NCBI GenBank assembly: GCA_964528085.1
Contig: CAZGRE010000009.1
Coordinates: 1 to 41,386 of the forward strand
Source of the DNA: B2-G16 sp964528085
GTDB lineage: Bacteria > Bipolaricaulota > Bipolaricaulia > UBA7950 > UBA9294
Length of the DNA stretch: 41,386 nt
Direction: 5' to 3'
Shown here in pieces: positions 7,776-16,334 of the stretch (within the stretch, counting starts at the first letter, position 1; every line of letters starts with the position of its first letter). Made by a program: the position numbers and the translations under genes. The notes beneath the pieces were generated by a model. That model was not told the origin of the DNA. It worked only from the letters and a program-made list of their open reading frames with translations, and did no database searches.

Positions 7776-8015
7776 CTAATTCAATTCGAGTAGTTCGTCG
7801 ATCCTTGCCCGATCGAACCCGACGATCAGCTCTCCGTCGATTTCAATGACCGGGACACCGTACTGGCCGCTCTTTTCCACCATCTCACGCGCACGATCCG
7901 GATCGGCTTGAACGTCGACCTCCTCGAAGTCGATCTCGCGCGCCCGGAGGTAGTCCTTCGCCGCCTGGCACCAAGAGCACGTAGGCGTGGTGTAAATGAT
8001 CACCTCGTGGCTCAT
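7776..8015 (-). CDS. Glutaredoxin / NrdH-like redoxin
   Basis: This 79-residue single-domain glutaredoxin carries a CSWC active site (C13-C16) and the TVP-like loop GVPVIEIDG followed by IVGFD, as in the NrdH/glutaredoxin family. It would exchange electrons with glutathione, thioredoxin reductase or the neighbouring disulfide oxidoreductase. It could also feed the reductase encoded at 2986-3774, since APS/PAPS reductases need such a donor. Its ATG overlaps the stop of the ArsR gene (ATGA at 8012-8015), showing co-translation with the regulator. Confidence 0.9.
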   Translation of the reverse strand: MSHEVIIYTTPTCSWCQAAKDYLRAREIDFEEVDVQADPDRAREMVEKSGQYGVPVIEIDGELIVGFDRARIDELLELN

Positions 8016-8290
8016 CCGTCCTCCTTTTCTATCATGATATCTACAAGCTCGCTTATCCCTTCATTCAAGCGGTAGCAGTTCCGCGCCCCGCTCTTCTCCT
8101 TCTTCAACACCCCTGCGTGCTCGAGCTTTCCCAGGTGGTAGGAGACCGCAGGCTGGCTGAGCCCGAGCCTCTCCAGGATCTCCTGACACTCGACCTTCCC
8201 GCCCTTCAGCATCTCCACGATCCGAAGCCGTGGCTCGCTCGCCAGGGCGGAGAAGACCTCGGCCCAATGCTTGATCCTCTCCTCGTTCAT
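8012..8290 (-). CDS. ArsR-family transcriptional regulator, possible thiol sensor
   Basis: The 92-residue winged-helix protein shows the ArsR pattern: LASEPRLRIVEMLK, then recognition helix LSQPAVSYHLGKLEHAGVL (44-62) and a wing. C35 lies at the start of the DNA-binding unit (KVECQEIL) and C72 in the wing (RNCYRL). No CxC metal site of the ArsR/CadC type is present. Because it leads an operon of two thiol oxidoreductases, a redox-sensing role for these cysteines is a reasonable inference. I chose ATG 8290 rather than the in-frame ATG at 8320, because the promoter at 8299-8327 places the transcript start at about 8290-8292, giving a leaderless message. Confidence 0.85.
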   Translation of the reverse strand: MNEERIKHWAEVFSALASEPRLRIVEMLKGGKVECQEILERLGLSQPAVSYHLGKLEHAGVLKKEKSGARNCYRLNEGISELVDIMIEKEDG

Positions 8291-8298
8291 TGCGGGGG

Positions 8299-8327
8299 AG
8301 GGTAACCGGCCCGGGGGCATTTGTCAA
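8299..8327 (-). promoter_or_regulatory. Promoter of the arsR-grx-pdo operon
   Basis: On the minus strand there is a perfect TTGACA (8322-8327), 17-bp spacer and TACCCT (8299-8304). The predicted start falls at or next to ATG 8290, and no Shine-Dalgarno is present, so the mRNA is probably leaderless. The palindrome TATTTAAATA (8329-8338) abuts the -35 box and is a candidate ArsR operator. Confidence 0.65.
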
Positions 8328-8328
8328 G

Positions 8329-8389
8329 TATTTAAATATTTCGATAAAACCGCTGTTTATCGCTCCCTCGATTCGCCGTAGAATCGAGG
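8329..8389. promoter_or_regulatory. Cluster of inverted repeats in the arsR/polX divergent gap
   Basis: Three symmetric elements fill this gap: TATTTAAATA (8329-8338); CGATAAA with TTTATCG, 7-bp spacer (8342-8362); and CCTCGATTC with GAATCGAGG, 6-bp spacer (8366-8389). The third contains TAGAAT (8379-8384), a possible -10 of polX with a weak TTTATC -35 at 8356-8361. Together they suggest regulator binding that could act on both divergent genes. Confidence 0.5.
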
Positions 8390-8409
8390 CGGAAGCGAGG
8401 GGATGAACG

Positions 8410-10143
8410 GTGAAGAACAAGCTTGTCGCGAGGATCCTCTATGAGATCGCCGATCTACTCGATCTCGACGGGGTCCCGTTCAAGCCGCGCGCCTACCGGC
8501 GGGCGGCGCAGACCGTCGAATCGCTGACGACGCCGATCGAGGAGGTCGTCGCCGAAGGGAAGGTCTCCGAGCTCCCCGGGGTGGGGGAGGCGATCGGGAA
8601 GAAGATCACCGAGATCGTCGAGACCGGGAGGCTGAAATACCACGAGGACCTGAAGAGGAAGCTCCCGATCGACCTTCACTCCCTGACCGCGGTCGAGGGG
8701 GTCGGCCCGAAGACGGCGAAGCTCCTCTACGAGCGGCTCGGGATAAGGACCCTCTCCGACCTCGAGGAGGCGGCGCGCGCCGGGCGGATCCGCGAGGTGA
8801 AGGGGCTGGGGGAGAAGACCGAGGAGAAGATCCTCCGCGGGATCGGCGAGGCGCAGCGGATGGAGGAGCGCGTCCGCCTCGGTGAGGCGCTACCCCTGGC
8901 GCGCGATCTCTGCGCCCGCCTGATGAAGACTGGCCTGTTCACCCGTGTGGAGCCGGCAGGGTCCCTCCGCCGGGGTAGAGAGACGGTCGGCGACCTCGAC
9001 ATCCTGGCGATATCGAGGAGCCCAAATGAGGCGGCGGAGGCGTTCGTCGACCTCCCGGACGTCGAGGAGGTCCTTGCATCAGGACCGAAGAGATCGTCGG
9101 TCAGGCTGGCGGGGGGGATGCAGGTCGACCTGCGGATCGTCCCTGTTGGGTCGTTCGGAGCGGCACTCCAGTACTTCACCGGCTCAAAAGCGCACAACAT
9201 CGCGCTCCGCAAGCGGGCCCTCGCCCGCGGTCGGAAGCTGAACGAGTACGGCCTGTTCGATGAAAAAGGAAGATCGATCGCCGGGGAGACGGAGGAGGGG
9301 ATCTACGAATCCCTCGGACTTTCATACATCCCCCCCGAGCTTCGCGAGGATCAGGGGGAGATCGAGCGAGCCGCCTCTGGAAGCCTCCCTTCCCTCATCA
9401 CCCCAGATCAGATAAAGGGTGATCTCCATACCCATACGGACTGGTCGGACGGTAAGACGACGCTTGCGGAGATCGTCGCGGCGGCGAGGAGGCGTGGGCT
9501 TTCGTACATAGCGATCACCGATCACGCGCGATTCTCCGAGGTGATCGGCGGGCTCTCCCCCGACGGACTGAGGCGGCAGCTCGACGAGATCGCGGCGATG
9601 AACGAGCGCCAGGCGGGGTTCAGGATCCTGAGCGGCGTCGAGGTGAACATCCTCCGGGACGGCTCACTCGACCTGCCGGACGGGCTCCTTGCGAGGCTCG
9701 ACATCGTGGTCGCCGCGGTCCACTTCCACTTCCACCTGACAAGGAAGGAGATGACGAGGAGGTTGATCCGCGCGGTGGAGAACGAAAACGTCGATATCCT
9801 CGCCCATCCGACCGGGAGGAAGATCGGGGAGAGATCCGGGTACGACGCCGATTGGGACGAGGTCTTCCGCCGCGCGGCGAGAGCAAAGACGGCAATGGAG
9901 GTAAACGCCAATCCCATCCGCCTCGATCTCAACGCCGAGTCGATCCGCCGCGCCCTCGACTGTGGCGTCCTTCTATCGATCGGGACCGACGCACACGCGA
10001 TCGAGCATCTTGAGTTCATGGAGTACGGGGTGATCACCGCCCGCCGCGGGTGGACGGAGGCAAAGGACGTCCTGAATACCTACCGAGCGGACGAGCTCCT
10101 CGAACGGTTCAAATCAGGGGGATCGGCGGAGGAGGAGGAATAG
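8410..10143 (+). CDS. polX: DNA polymerase X family with PHP domain
   Basis: The 577-residue protein has the bacterial PolX layout. It has an N-terminal 8-kDa-like helical region with helix-hairpin-helix motifs (residues about 1-145, LPGVGEAIGKKI and VEGVGPKTAKLL), then a nucleotidyltransferase palm with GSLRR (184-188) and catalytic aspartates D195/D197 and D240. A C-terminal PHP phosphoesterase domain starts at GDLHTHTDWSDG (338-349). Known members fill short gaps in base-excision repair, and the PHP part gives metal-dependent 3'-5' exonuclease or AP-endonuclease activity. The start is GTG 8410. The 3' end overlaps the end of tlyA, on the other strand, by 30 bp. Confidence 0.93.
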   Translation: MKNKLVARILYEIADLLDLDGVPFKPRAYRRAAQTVESLTTPIEEVVAEGKVSELPGVGEAIGKKITEIVETGRLKYHEDLKRKLPIDLHSLTAVEGVGPKTAKLLYERLGIRTLSDLEEAARAGRIREVKGLGEKTEEKILRGIGEAQRMEERVRLGEALPLARDLCARLMKTGLFTRVEPAGSLRRGRETVGDLDILAISRSPNEAAEAFVDLPDVEEVLASGPKRSSVRLAGGMQVDLRIVPVGSFGAALQYFTGSKAHNIALRKRALARGRKLNEYGLFDEKGRSIAGETEEGIYESLGLSYIPPELREDQGEIERAASGSLPSLITPDQIKGDLHTHTDWSDGKTTLAEIVAAARRRGLSYIAITDHARFSEVIGGLSPDGLRRQLDEIAAMNERQAGFRILSGVEVNILRDGSLDLPDGLLARLDIVVAAVHFHFHLTRKEMTRRLIRAVENENVDILAHPTGRKIGERSGYDADWDEVFRRAARAKTAMEVNANPIRLDLNAESIRRALDCGVLLSIGTDAHAIEHLEFMEYGVITARRGWTEAKDVLNTYRADELLERFKSGGSAEEEE

Positions 10144-10848
10144 CTCCTCGTTCCCGCCCTTCCCCTGAACCGGCGATCGCTCCACAGCGGCGATGTCCCA
10201 CGGCGTCTCCTCTTCGACGAACATTCTAAACCGATCGAGGGCGGCCTGACGGAGGGCCGGGTCCTTCAGCACCCCGTCCTTGGGGAGGAGGTCCCTCCCC
10301 ACCTCGAACTGCGGCTTGAACAGGGCGATCATCTCACCGTCGCGGGAGAGGATCTCCTCCAGGGGAGGGAGGATCAGCCGGAGGGAGATGAACGAGACGT
10401 CGATCGTCGCAAGCTCGATCTCCTCGCCGATGTCCTCCGGCTCGAGATAGCGGGCGTTCAGCCCCTCGCGGACGATCACCCTCCGATCACGGCGGAGGCC
10501 CGGGTGGAGCTGATCGTGCCCGACGTCGACGGCGTAGACCTTCGCCGCCCCGTGCTGCAGCAGGCAGTCGGTGAACCCCCCGGTCGAAGCCCCGATGTCG
10601 AGGCAGACCCTCCCCCGCGGATCGACGCGGAAGAATTCCAAGGCGGCCTCGAGCTTCTCACCCCCACGGCTGACGTACTTCTCGTAGGCGAGGATCTCGA
10701 TTGTGGCCTCGGGATCGATCGGATGGCCGGGGCGGGTGATCACGGATCCGTCGACCTTCACCCTCCCCGCCTCGATCATCCGCTGGGCACGCGACCGGCT
10801 CCGGATCAACCGGCGCTGTTTGATCACCTTGTCGAGACGCTCCTTCAT
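10114..10848 (-). CDS. tlyA: TlyA-family rRNA 2'-O-methyltransferase
   Basis: The 244-residue protein has an N-terminal S4 RNA-binding domain (about 3-60, RLIRSRSRAQRMIEAGRVKVDG). A linker with YVSRGGEKL and an FtsJ-like methyltransferase fold with the SAM motif DIGASTGG (84-91) follow. TlyA enzymes methylate the 2'-OH of cytidines in 16S and/or 23S rRNA; they are historically called hemolysins. It is the last gene of the ddl operon. Its ATG overlaps the aminotransferase stop (ATGA at 10845-10848). The 3' end runs 30 bp into the convergent polX gene. Confidence 0.92.
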   Translation of the reverse strand: MKERLDKVIKQRRLIRSRSRAQRMIEAGRVKVDGSVITRPGHPIDPEATIEILAYEKYVSRGGEKLEAALEFFRVDPRGRVCLDIGASTGGFTDCLLQHGAAKVYAVDVGHDQLHPGLRRDRRVIVREGLNARYLEPEDIGEEIELATIDVSFISLRLILPPLEEILSRDGEMIALFKPQFEVGRDLLPKDGVLKDPALRQAALDRFRMFVEEETPWDIAAVERSPVQGKGGNEELFLLLRRSP

Positions 10849-12071
10849 CGGATCGGGACCGTCGCCTCCGCCCTCTTTTGAACGTACGCCTCGATCCCGG
10901 CGCGGAGGACCTCCACGGCGCGGACCAGCTTATCCTCTTCGAGGACGTAGGCGAGGCGGACTTCGTCCTTCCCCTTCCCCGGTGTCGCGTAGAAACCGGC
11001 TCCCGGAGCGACCATCACCGTCTCACCGTCCAGGTCGAAATCGGTCAGCATGAACCGGGCGAACGCCTCGGAATCGTCGATCTGCGGGAACTTGACGAAG
11101 ATGTAGAACGCCCCCTCCGGCTTCCGCAGGACGGCTCCGGGGATCGACGTCAGGGCAGCGAAGAGCGTGTCGCGGCGGGAATGGAACTTTGCAACCATCC
11201 GATCGATCGCCTGTCTGTAACCCGGATCGCGGAGGAAGGCGATAAGCCCGTACTGGCTGAAGGTGGGGGGCGATAACCTAATCTGACAGAGCTTGTCCAC
11301 TGCGGCGATCACGTCCTTGTTGTGGCTCGCTATGCAGCCGAGCCGTGCCCCACACGCCGAGATCCGCTTGGAGATCGAATCGACGAGGATTGCATGCTCG
11401 CGGAGCTCGGGAAGGGATAACACGCTCACCGCCTCCCCTTCGTAGGTCAGCTCGCGGTACGGCTCGTCCGAGATGACGAACAGATCGTGCTTGAGCGCGA
11501 GCTGCGCCAGGCCCTCAAGCTCCTCGCGGGTGTAGGCGACCCCGGTCGGATTCGCCGGGTTCGAAAAGAGGATTCCCTTTGTCCTATCCGTGATCAGCCG
11601 CTCTATCTCCCCGATCGGCGGAAGGTGGAACCCCTCTTCGATCCTCGTCGTGATCGGGACGACCTTCACCCCATTGACGAGCGCCTGCCCCTTGTAGTTA
11701 GGATAGAACGGCTCGGGGATCAGGACCTCGTCCCCAGGGTTGCAGACCGTCTGAAGGGCGAACGTAAACCCCTCGCTCCCACCGATCGTCACCGCCAGCT
11801 CATCCGGGTTGAGCTCGATCCCCACCTCGGCGTAATAGCGGACGAACCCCTCACGCGTCTCGGCGATCCCCCGCGACGGGCTGTACGAGAGGACATCGAT
11901 CGGCGCACCCTTCACCCCGCCCATGAACGCCCGTGGGGTCGGTACGTCCGGCTGACCGATGTTTAAGTGGTAGACCGTCTTCCCCGCCTCCTTGGCAGCG
12001 ACCGCAAGCGGGGTCAGCCGCCTGATCGGAGAGCCCTCGAGCTGTTCCGTCCGTTTCGATACATTAAGCAT
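10845..12071 (-). CDS. Class I/II PLP-dependent aminotransferase (aspartate type)
   Basis: The 408-residue fold-type I aminotransferase carries SNPANPTG (170-177), SDEPY (201-205) and the pyridoxal-binding lysine K235 in DSISKRISACGARLG. An arginine near the C-terminus (EVRLAY) is positioned for alpha-carboxylate binding. The overall pattern fits aspartate/alanine/aromatic aminotransferases of the Igamma type common in thermophiles; the substrate cannot be fixed from sequence. Its ATG (12071) lies inside the end of the UPF0173 gene (8-bp overlap), and it overlaps tlyA by 4 bp. Supplying an amino acid next to D-Ala-D-Ala ligase could hint at cell-wall precursor metabolism, but this is speculative. 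Confidence 0.9.
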   Translation of the reverse strand: MLNVSKRTEQLEGSPIRRLTPLAVAAKEAGKTVYHLNIGQPDVPTPRAFMGGVKGAPIDVLSYSPSRGIAETREGFVRYYAEVGIELNPDELAVTIGGSEGFTFALQTVCNPGDEVLIPEPFYPNYKGQALVNGVKVVPITTRIEEGFHLPPIGEIERLITDRTKGILFSNPANPTGVAYTREELEGLAQLALKHDLFVISDEPYRELTYEGEAVSVLSLPELREHAILVDSISKRISACGARLGCIASHNKDVIAAVDKLCQIRLSPPTFSQYGLIAFLRDPGYRQAIDRMVAKFHSRRDTLFAALTSIPGAVLRKPEGAFYIFVKFPQIDDSEAFARFMLTDFDLDGETVMVAPGAGFYATPGKGKDEVRLAYVLEEDKLVRAVEVLRAGIEAYVQKRAEATVPIR

Positions 12072-12705
12072 GTTCTAAGATCCACACCTCCATCGATTCG
12101 GGGATCCGATCGGCCGCGACCTCAACGCTCGGACCCCCGATCCGCTTCACATTCTCCATCATCTTCGCGAACGGCTCCACCGTCTCAATCGGCCAGTCAA
12201 CGATCCGATCGGTCTTGAAGTGCATCGGGATGACGATCTTGGCCCCTCTAAGATCTTTGGCGATCCGAGAGGCCGTCTCGGCGTCGATCGTGAAGTGCCC
12301 TCCCACCGGGATGAGAAGCATCCGGACATCGCCGAGCGCCTCTATCTGCCCTTCATCGAGGGATGTACCGAGATCTCCCAGATGGGCGATCCGGACCCCT
12401 TCAAGGTCGAACGCGTAGATCGTGTTCTCGCCGCGCTCCGCCCCCTCCTTATCGTCGTGGAACGAGTGGATCCCGATGAAATCGATCCCGTGAGCGGTCC
12501 TCTCCCCCACCCCCTTGACTACGATCGGTCGACCGGCGACCCGATCGACGGCGTTGTGATCGAAGTGATCATGGCTGACGGTGACGACATCGACCCCGGT
12601 CTTGGGAAAATCATACGGGACCGTTTCGTCGAACGGGTCGGTCAGGATCCTCACATCCCCTCCCTCGATCAAAAAGCAGGAATGCCCGTACCAGGTGATC
12701 TTCAT
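12064..12705 (-). CDS. UPF0173 metallo-beta-lactamase-fold hydrolase
   Basis: The 213-residue protein begins MKITWYGHSCFLIEG, diagnostic of the UPF0173 group of the metallo-beta-lactamase superfamily. The metal-binding HxHxDH motif is present as VSHDHFDH, with further histidines in GIHSFHD, AHLGDLG and PMHFKTD. Family members are predicted metal-dependent hydrolases of unknown substrate. I chose ATG 12705 (AAGGAGGGAGG directly upstream) rather than an upstream in-frame start at 12738. The ATG overlaps the ddl stop (ATGA at 12702-12705). Confidence 0.88.
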   Translation of the reverse strand: MKITWYGHSCFLIEGGDVRILTDPFDETVPYDFPKTGVDVVTVSHDHFDHNAVDRVAGRPIVVKGVGERTAHGIDFIGIHSFHDDKEGAERGENTIYAFDLEGVRIAHLGDLGTSLDEGQIEALGDVRMLLIPVGGHFTIDAETASRIAKDLRGAKIVIPMHFKTDRIVDWPIETVEPFAKMMENVKRIGGPSVEVAADRIPESMEVWILEHA

Positions 12706-13634
12706 CCTCCCTCCTTTTCCGCTGTCTTGAGCATCCATTCCACCAACTCATCGAAGCCGATCCCGGCCGCCCTCGCTGCACGGGGAAGGTCGCTCAGCGG
12801 GGTCATCCCAGGGATGGTGTTCACCTCAAGGACGTACGGTGTCCCATCCTCGCTCAGGCGGATGTCGACCCGGGAGAAACCGGTGCAACCGAGCTCGCGA
12901 TGAGCGGCGAGCGCCGCCTCCTTCGTCCTTGCAGTAGCGCCGTCCGGAAGATCCGCCGGGACGATGAACCGCGCAACCCCCTCCGTGTACTTCGCCCGAT
13001 AGCTGAACAGACCCCCATCGCATTCGATATCGACGATCGGGAGGGGAGAATCTCCCCCCTCCCCCCGCAGGATTCCGACGGTCAGCTCCCTCCCCGGGAT
13101 GAACTCCTCGACCAGGGTCTCCCCCTCCGCGGCACCGCGTAATGCGCCGCAAAGCTCCGGCCCATCCTCGACGAGCACGACCCCGATCGTCGAGCCGCCG
13201 TACCGCGGTTTTACGACGAGGGGGTAGGAGAGGGAACCCTCGAGTTTATCGACGAAGGGCTGAGGGCCTCCGCCGCCGTAGACCGCCCACCTCGGAGTCG
13301 GTATCCGCCTTGCGGCGAAGATCTCCTTCGCCCTCACCTTGTCCATCGCCCGGGCCGAGGCCTGCGGCCCCGAGCCCGTGTAGGGGATCCCCATCACGTC
13401 GAAGAGGAGCTGGACCGTCCCGTCCTCCCCGCTCCCGCCGTGGAGGCAGTTGAAGACGACCCTGATATCAGCGATGTTCGGGACGATGTCATCGAGGGTG
13501 TCGATCTCGATCAGGGAAGCGGTATGGCCGAGCCTCGACAGGGCTCGATAGACGCTCTCCCCCGAGATCAACGAGACCTCCCGCTCGGGCGAGTCCCCAC
13601 CGGCTAGAACGCCGATCCTTCTCAGATTGCGCAC
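12702..13634 (-). CDS. ddl: D-alanine--D-alanine ligase
   Basis: The 310-residue ATP-grasp enzyme joins two D-alanines for peptidoglycan precursors. Visible signatures are LAGGDSPEREVSLISGE, LHGGSGEDGTVQ, YTGSG, VVKPRYGGSTIGV, and the C-terminal EVNTIPGMTPLS. I prefer the GTG start at 13634, with GGAGGGG six bases upstream; an in-frame start further upstream (13682) would overlap the promoter. This is the first gene of the ddl-UPF0173-aminotransferase-tlyA operon, all joined by 4-8 bp overlaps. Its presence indicates a peptidoglycan-containing wall. Confidence 0.92.
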   Translation of the reverse strand: MRNLRRIGVLAGGDSPEREVSLISGESVYRALSRLGHTASLIEIDTLDDIVPNIADIRVVFNCLHGGSGEDGTVQLLFDVMGIPYTGSGPQASARAMDKVRAKEIFAARRIPTPRWAVYGGGGPQPFVDKLEGSLSYPLVVKPRYGGSTIGVVLVEDGPELCGALRGAAEGETLVEEFIPGRELTVGILRGEGGDSPLPIVDIECDGGLFSYRAKYTEGVARFIVPADLPDGATARTKEAALAAHRELGCTGFSRVDIRLSEDGTPYVLEVNTIPGMTPLSDLPRAARAAGIGFDELVEWMLKTAEKEGG

Positions 13635-13653
13635 TCGGTCCCCTCCGGCTGCT

Positions 13654-13682
13654 AGTATACCGAGGCCTCCTTGGCGCCACAA
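13654..13682 (-). promoter_or_regulatory. Promoter of the ddl operon
   Basis: On the minus strand there is TTGTGG (13677-13682), 17-bp spacer and TATACT (13654-13659), giving a leader of roughly 13 bases before the GTG at 13634. It lies back to back with the 16S rRNA promoter. Confidence 0.5.
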
Positions 13683-13727
13683 CGAAAACCGGTTCGGAAA
13701 CGCATTTAACCACTATGATCCACCTCC

Positions 13728-13756
13728 TTGACGCCCCCCCTCCGGCCCGATATACT
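13728..13756 (+). promoter_or_regulatory. 16S rRNA gene promoter
   Basis: TTGACG (13728-13733), a 17-bp C-rich spacer and TATACT (13751-13756) form a near-consensus promoter. It sits about 93 bp upstream of the predicted mature 16S 5' end. Transcription should start near 13763, just ahead of the boxA-like element. Confidence 0.75.
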
Positions 13757-13767
13757 TCATGTCAGTC

Positions 13768-13780
13768 GGTCTTTGAAAAG
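13768..13780 (+). promoter_or_regulatory. boxA-like antitermination element in the rRNA leader
   Basis: GGTCTTTGAAAAG resembles the boxA core (TCTTTGAA) found in bacterial rRNA leaders, where NusB/S10 bind to load the antitermination complex. Position, directly after the predicted transcript start, is as expected. A 7-bp hairpin GGTTTTC/GAAAACC (13798-13816) follows. Confidence 0.55.
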
Positions 13781-13793
13781 TGGATAGCGTGGT
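13775..13793 (+). other. 5' arm of the pre-16S processing stem
   Basis: GAAAAG-T-GGATAGCGTGGT is complementary to 15450-15467: 12 bp plus 6 bp with one bulged base. The two arms bracket the 16S gene exactly as RNase III processing stems do, so the 16S precursor can be released from this transcript alone. Confidence 0.75.
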
Positions 13794-13849
13794 ATTGGGT
13801 TTTCGATGAGAAAACCACTGTCACAGACTTAAGTTAGGATCGAAATCTA

Positions 13850-15412
<1,563 letters not shown>

Positions 15413-15449
15413 CTAGGGAGATAGAAAAAAGGCCGACCAGAGTGACAGG

Positions 15450-15467
15450 ACCACGCTATCCCTTTTC
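15450..15467 (+). other. 3' arm of the pre-16S processing stem
   Basis: ACCACGCTATCC followed by CTTTTC pairs with 13775-13793 across the whole 16S gene. Between here and the Crp-family gene (15468-15597) I see only weak hairpins and no U-tract terminator, so read-through into the regulator gene is possible. Confidence 0.75.
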
Positions 15468-15610
15468 TCCCGTTCGTCATCCTTCCGCTTAAAACAGGAC
15501 GCGTGTTACCTCTTGCAAGCAGGAATCTTCCCATCGCTCGTCCTGGCTTTCCTCCCGTTTCCCTGTCGGGCGATGTAGCCTGATCGCGGATGATGAAAAA
15601 GGGAGGACGG

Positions 15611-16273
15611 ATGATACCGACTGCCGACGAGAAGGTCGTCTTCACTGATCTACTATCCGCGCTGGGGGATCTTCTCCAGATCAACCGGGGCGAGACGGTC
15701 TATCACCCCGGGACGCAGAGCACGTCTGTCTACCTCGTGGAGGAGGGCCGCGTCAAGCTCGCCTACCTCGACGAGAGCGGGAAGAAGCTGACCCTGTCGA
15801 TTATCGACCGGGGGGAGATCTTCGGAGAGATGTGCCTCGTCGGGGAGGAGACGCGCCGGCACCTTGCGACAGCGATCGAGGATTCGGTCATCCGCTGCAT
15901 CCCGAGCAAGGAGTTCTCGGCTGCAATCGAAGCCGACCCGAAGACCCTCCTCCTCCTCGTCCGGCACTTCGCACGGCGGATGCAGGAATACGAGGAGGCG
16001 CTTGAAGACCTGGCGTTCCGCGACATCCAGGCCCGCCTCTCCCGCCAGCTGTTGAAACTCTCGGACGAATACGGGGTCGAGACGAAGGATGGAATCCTGA
16101 TCGGCTTTCCGGTGACGCACAAGGAGCTCGCCGACATGATCGGTTCGGCCCGCGAGAACACGACCCTCGCCCTCAACCGGTTCGAGCGCGAGGGGATCCT
16201 CGACAAGAGCCGCTATCGGATCGTCATCAAGAACGAGGCTGGTCTACGGAAGAAGATCCACATCAGCGGCTGA
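15611..16273 (+). CDS. Crp/Fnr-family transcriptional regulator
   Basis: The 220-residue protein has an N-terminal cyclic-nucleotide-binding-type beta-roll (about 10-120, with GETVYHPGTQSTSVYLVEEGRVK split across strands and GEIFGEM), a long dimer helix and a C-terminal winged helix (VTHKELADMIGSARENTTLALNRF). It lacks the N-terminal cysteine cluster of FNR, so it is not an Fe-S oxygen sensor of that type. The effector is unknown. I chose ATG 15611, preceded by GGGAGG, over ATG 15590. It lies 0.2 kb downstream of the 16S gene and convergent with PFOR. Control of PFOR or fermentation is possible but unproven. Confidence 0.88.
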   Translation: MIPTADEKVVFTDLLSALGDLLQINRGETVYHPGTQSTSVYLVEEGRVKLAYLDESGKKLTLSIIDRGEIFGEMCLVGEETRRHLATAIEDSVIRCIPSKEFSAAIEADPKTLLLLVRHFARRMQEYEEALEDLAFRDIQARLSRQLLKLSDEYGVETKDGILIGFPVTHKELADMIGSARENTTLALNRFEREGILDKSRYRIVIKNEAGLRKKIHISG

Positions 16274-16293
16274 ATCGAAGCGATTGAAGCGAG

Positions 16294-16328
16294 GAGGCGC
16301 CCCGTCCCAAGAGAGGACGGGGCGCCTC
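16294..16328. terminator. Bidirectional hairpin terminator without U-tract
   Basis: GAGGCGCCCCGTCC (16294-16307), loop CAAGAGA, GGACGGGGCGCCTC (16315-16328) is a perfect 14-bp stem between the convergent crp-like and PFOR genes. Like the hairpin at 7078-7107, it lacks a T-run on both sides. Confidence 0.7.
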
Positions 16329-16334
16329 ACCCTC

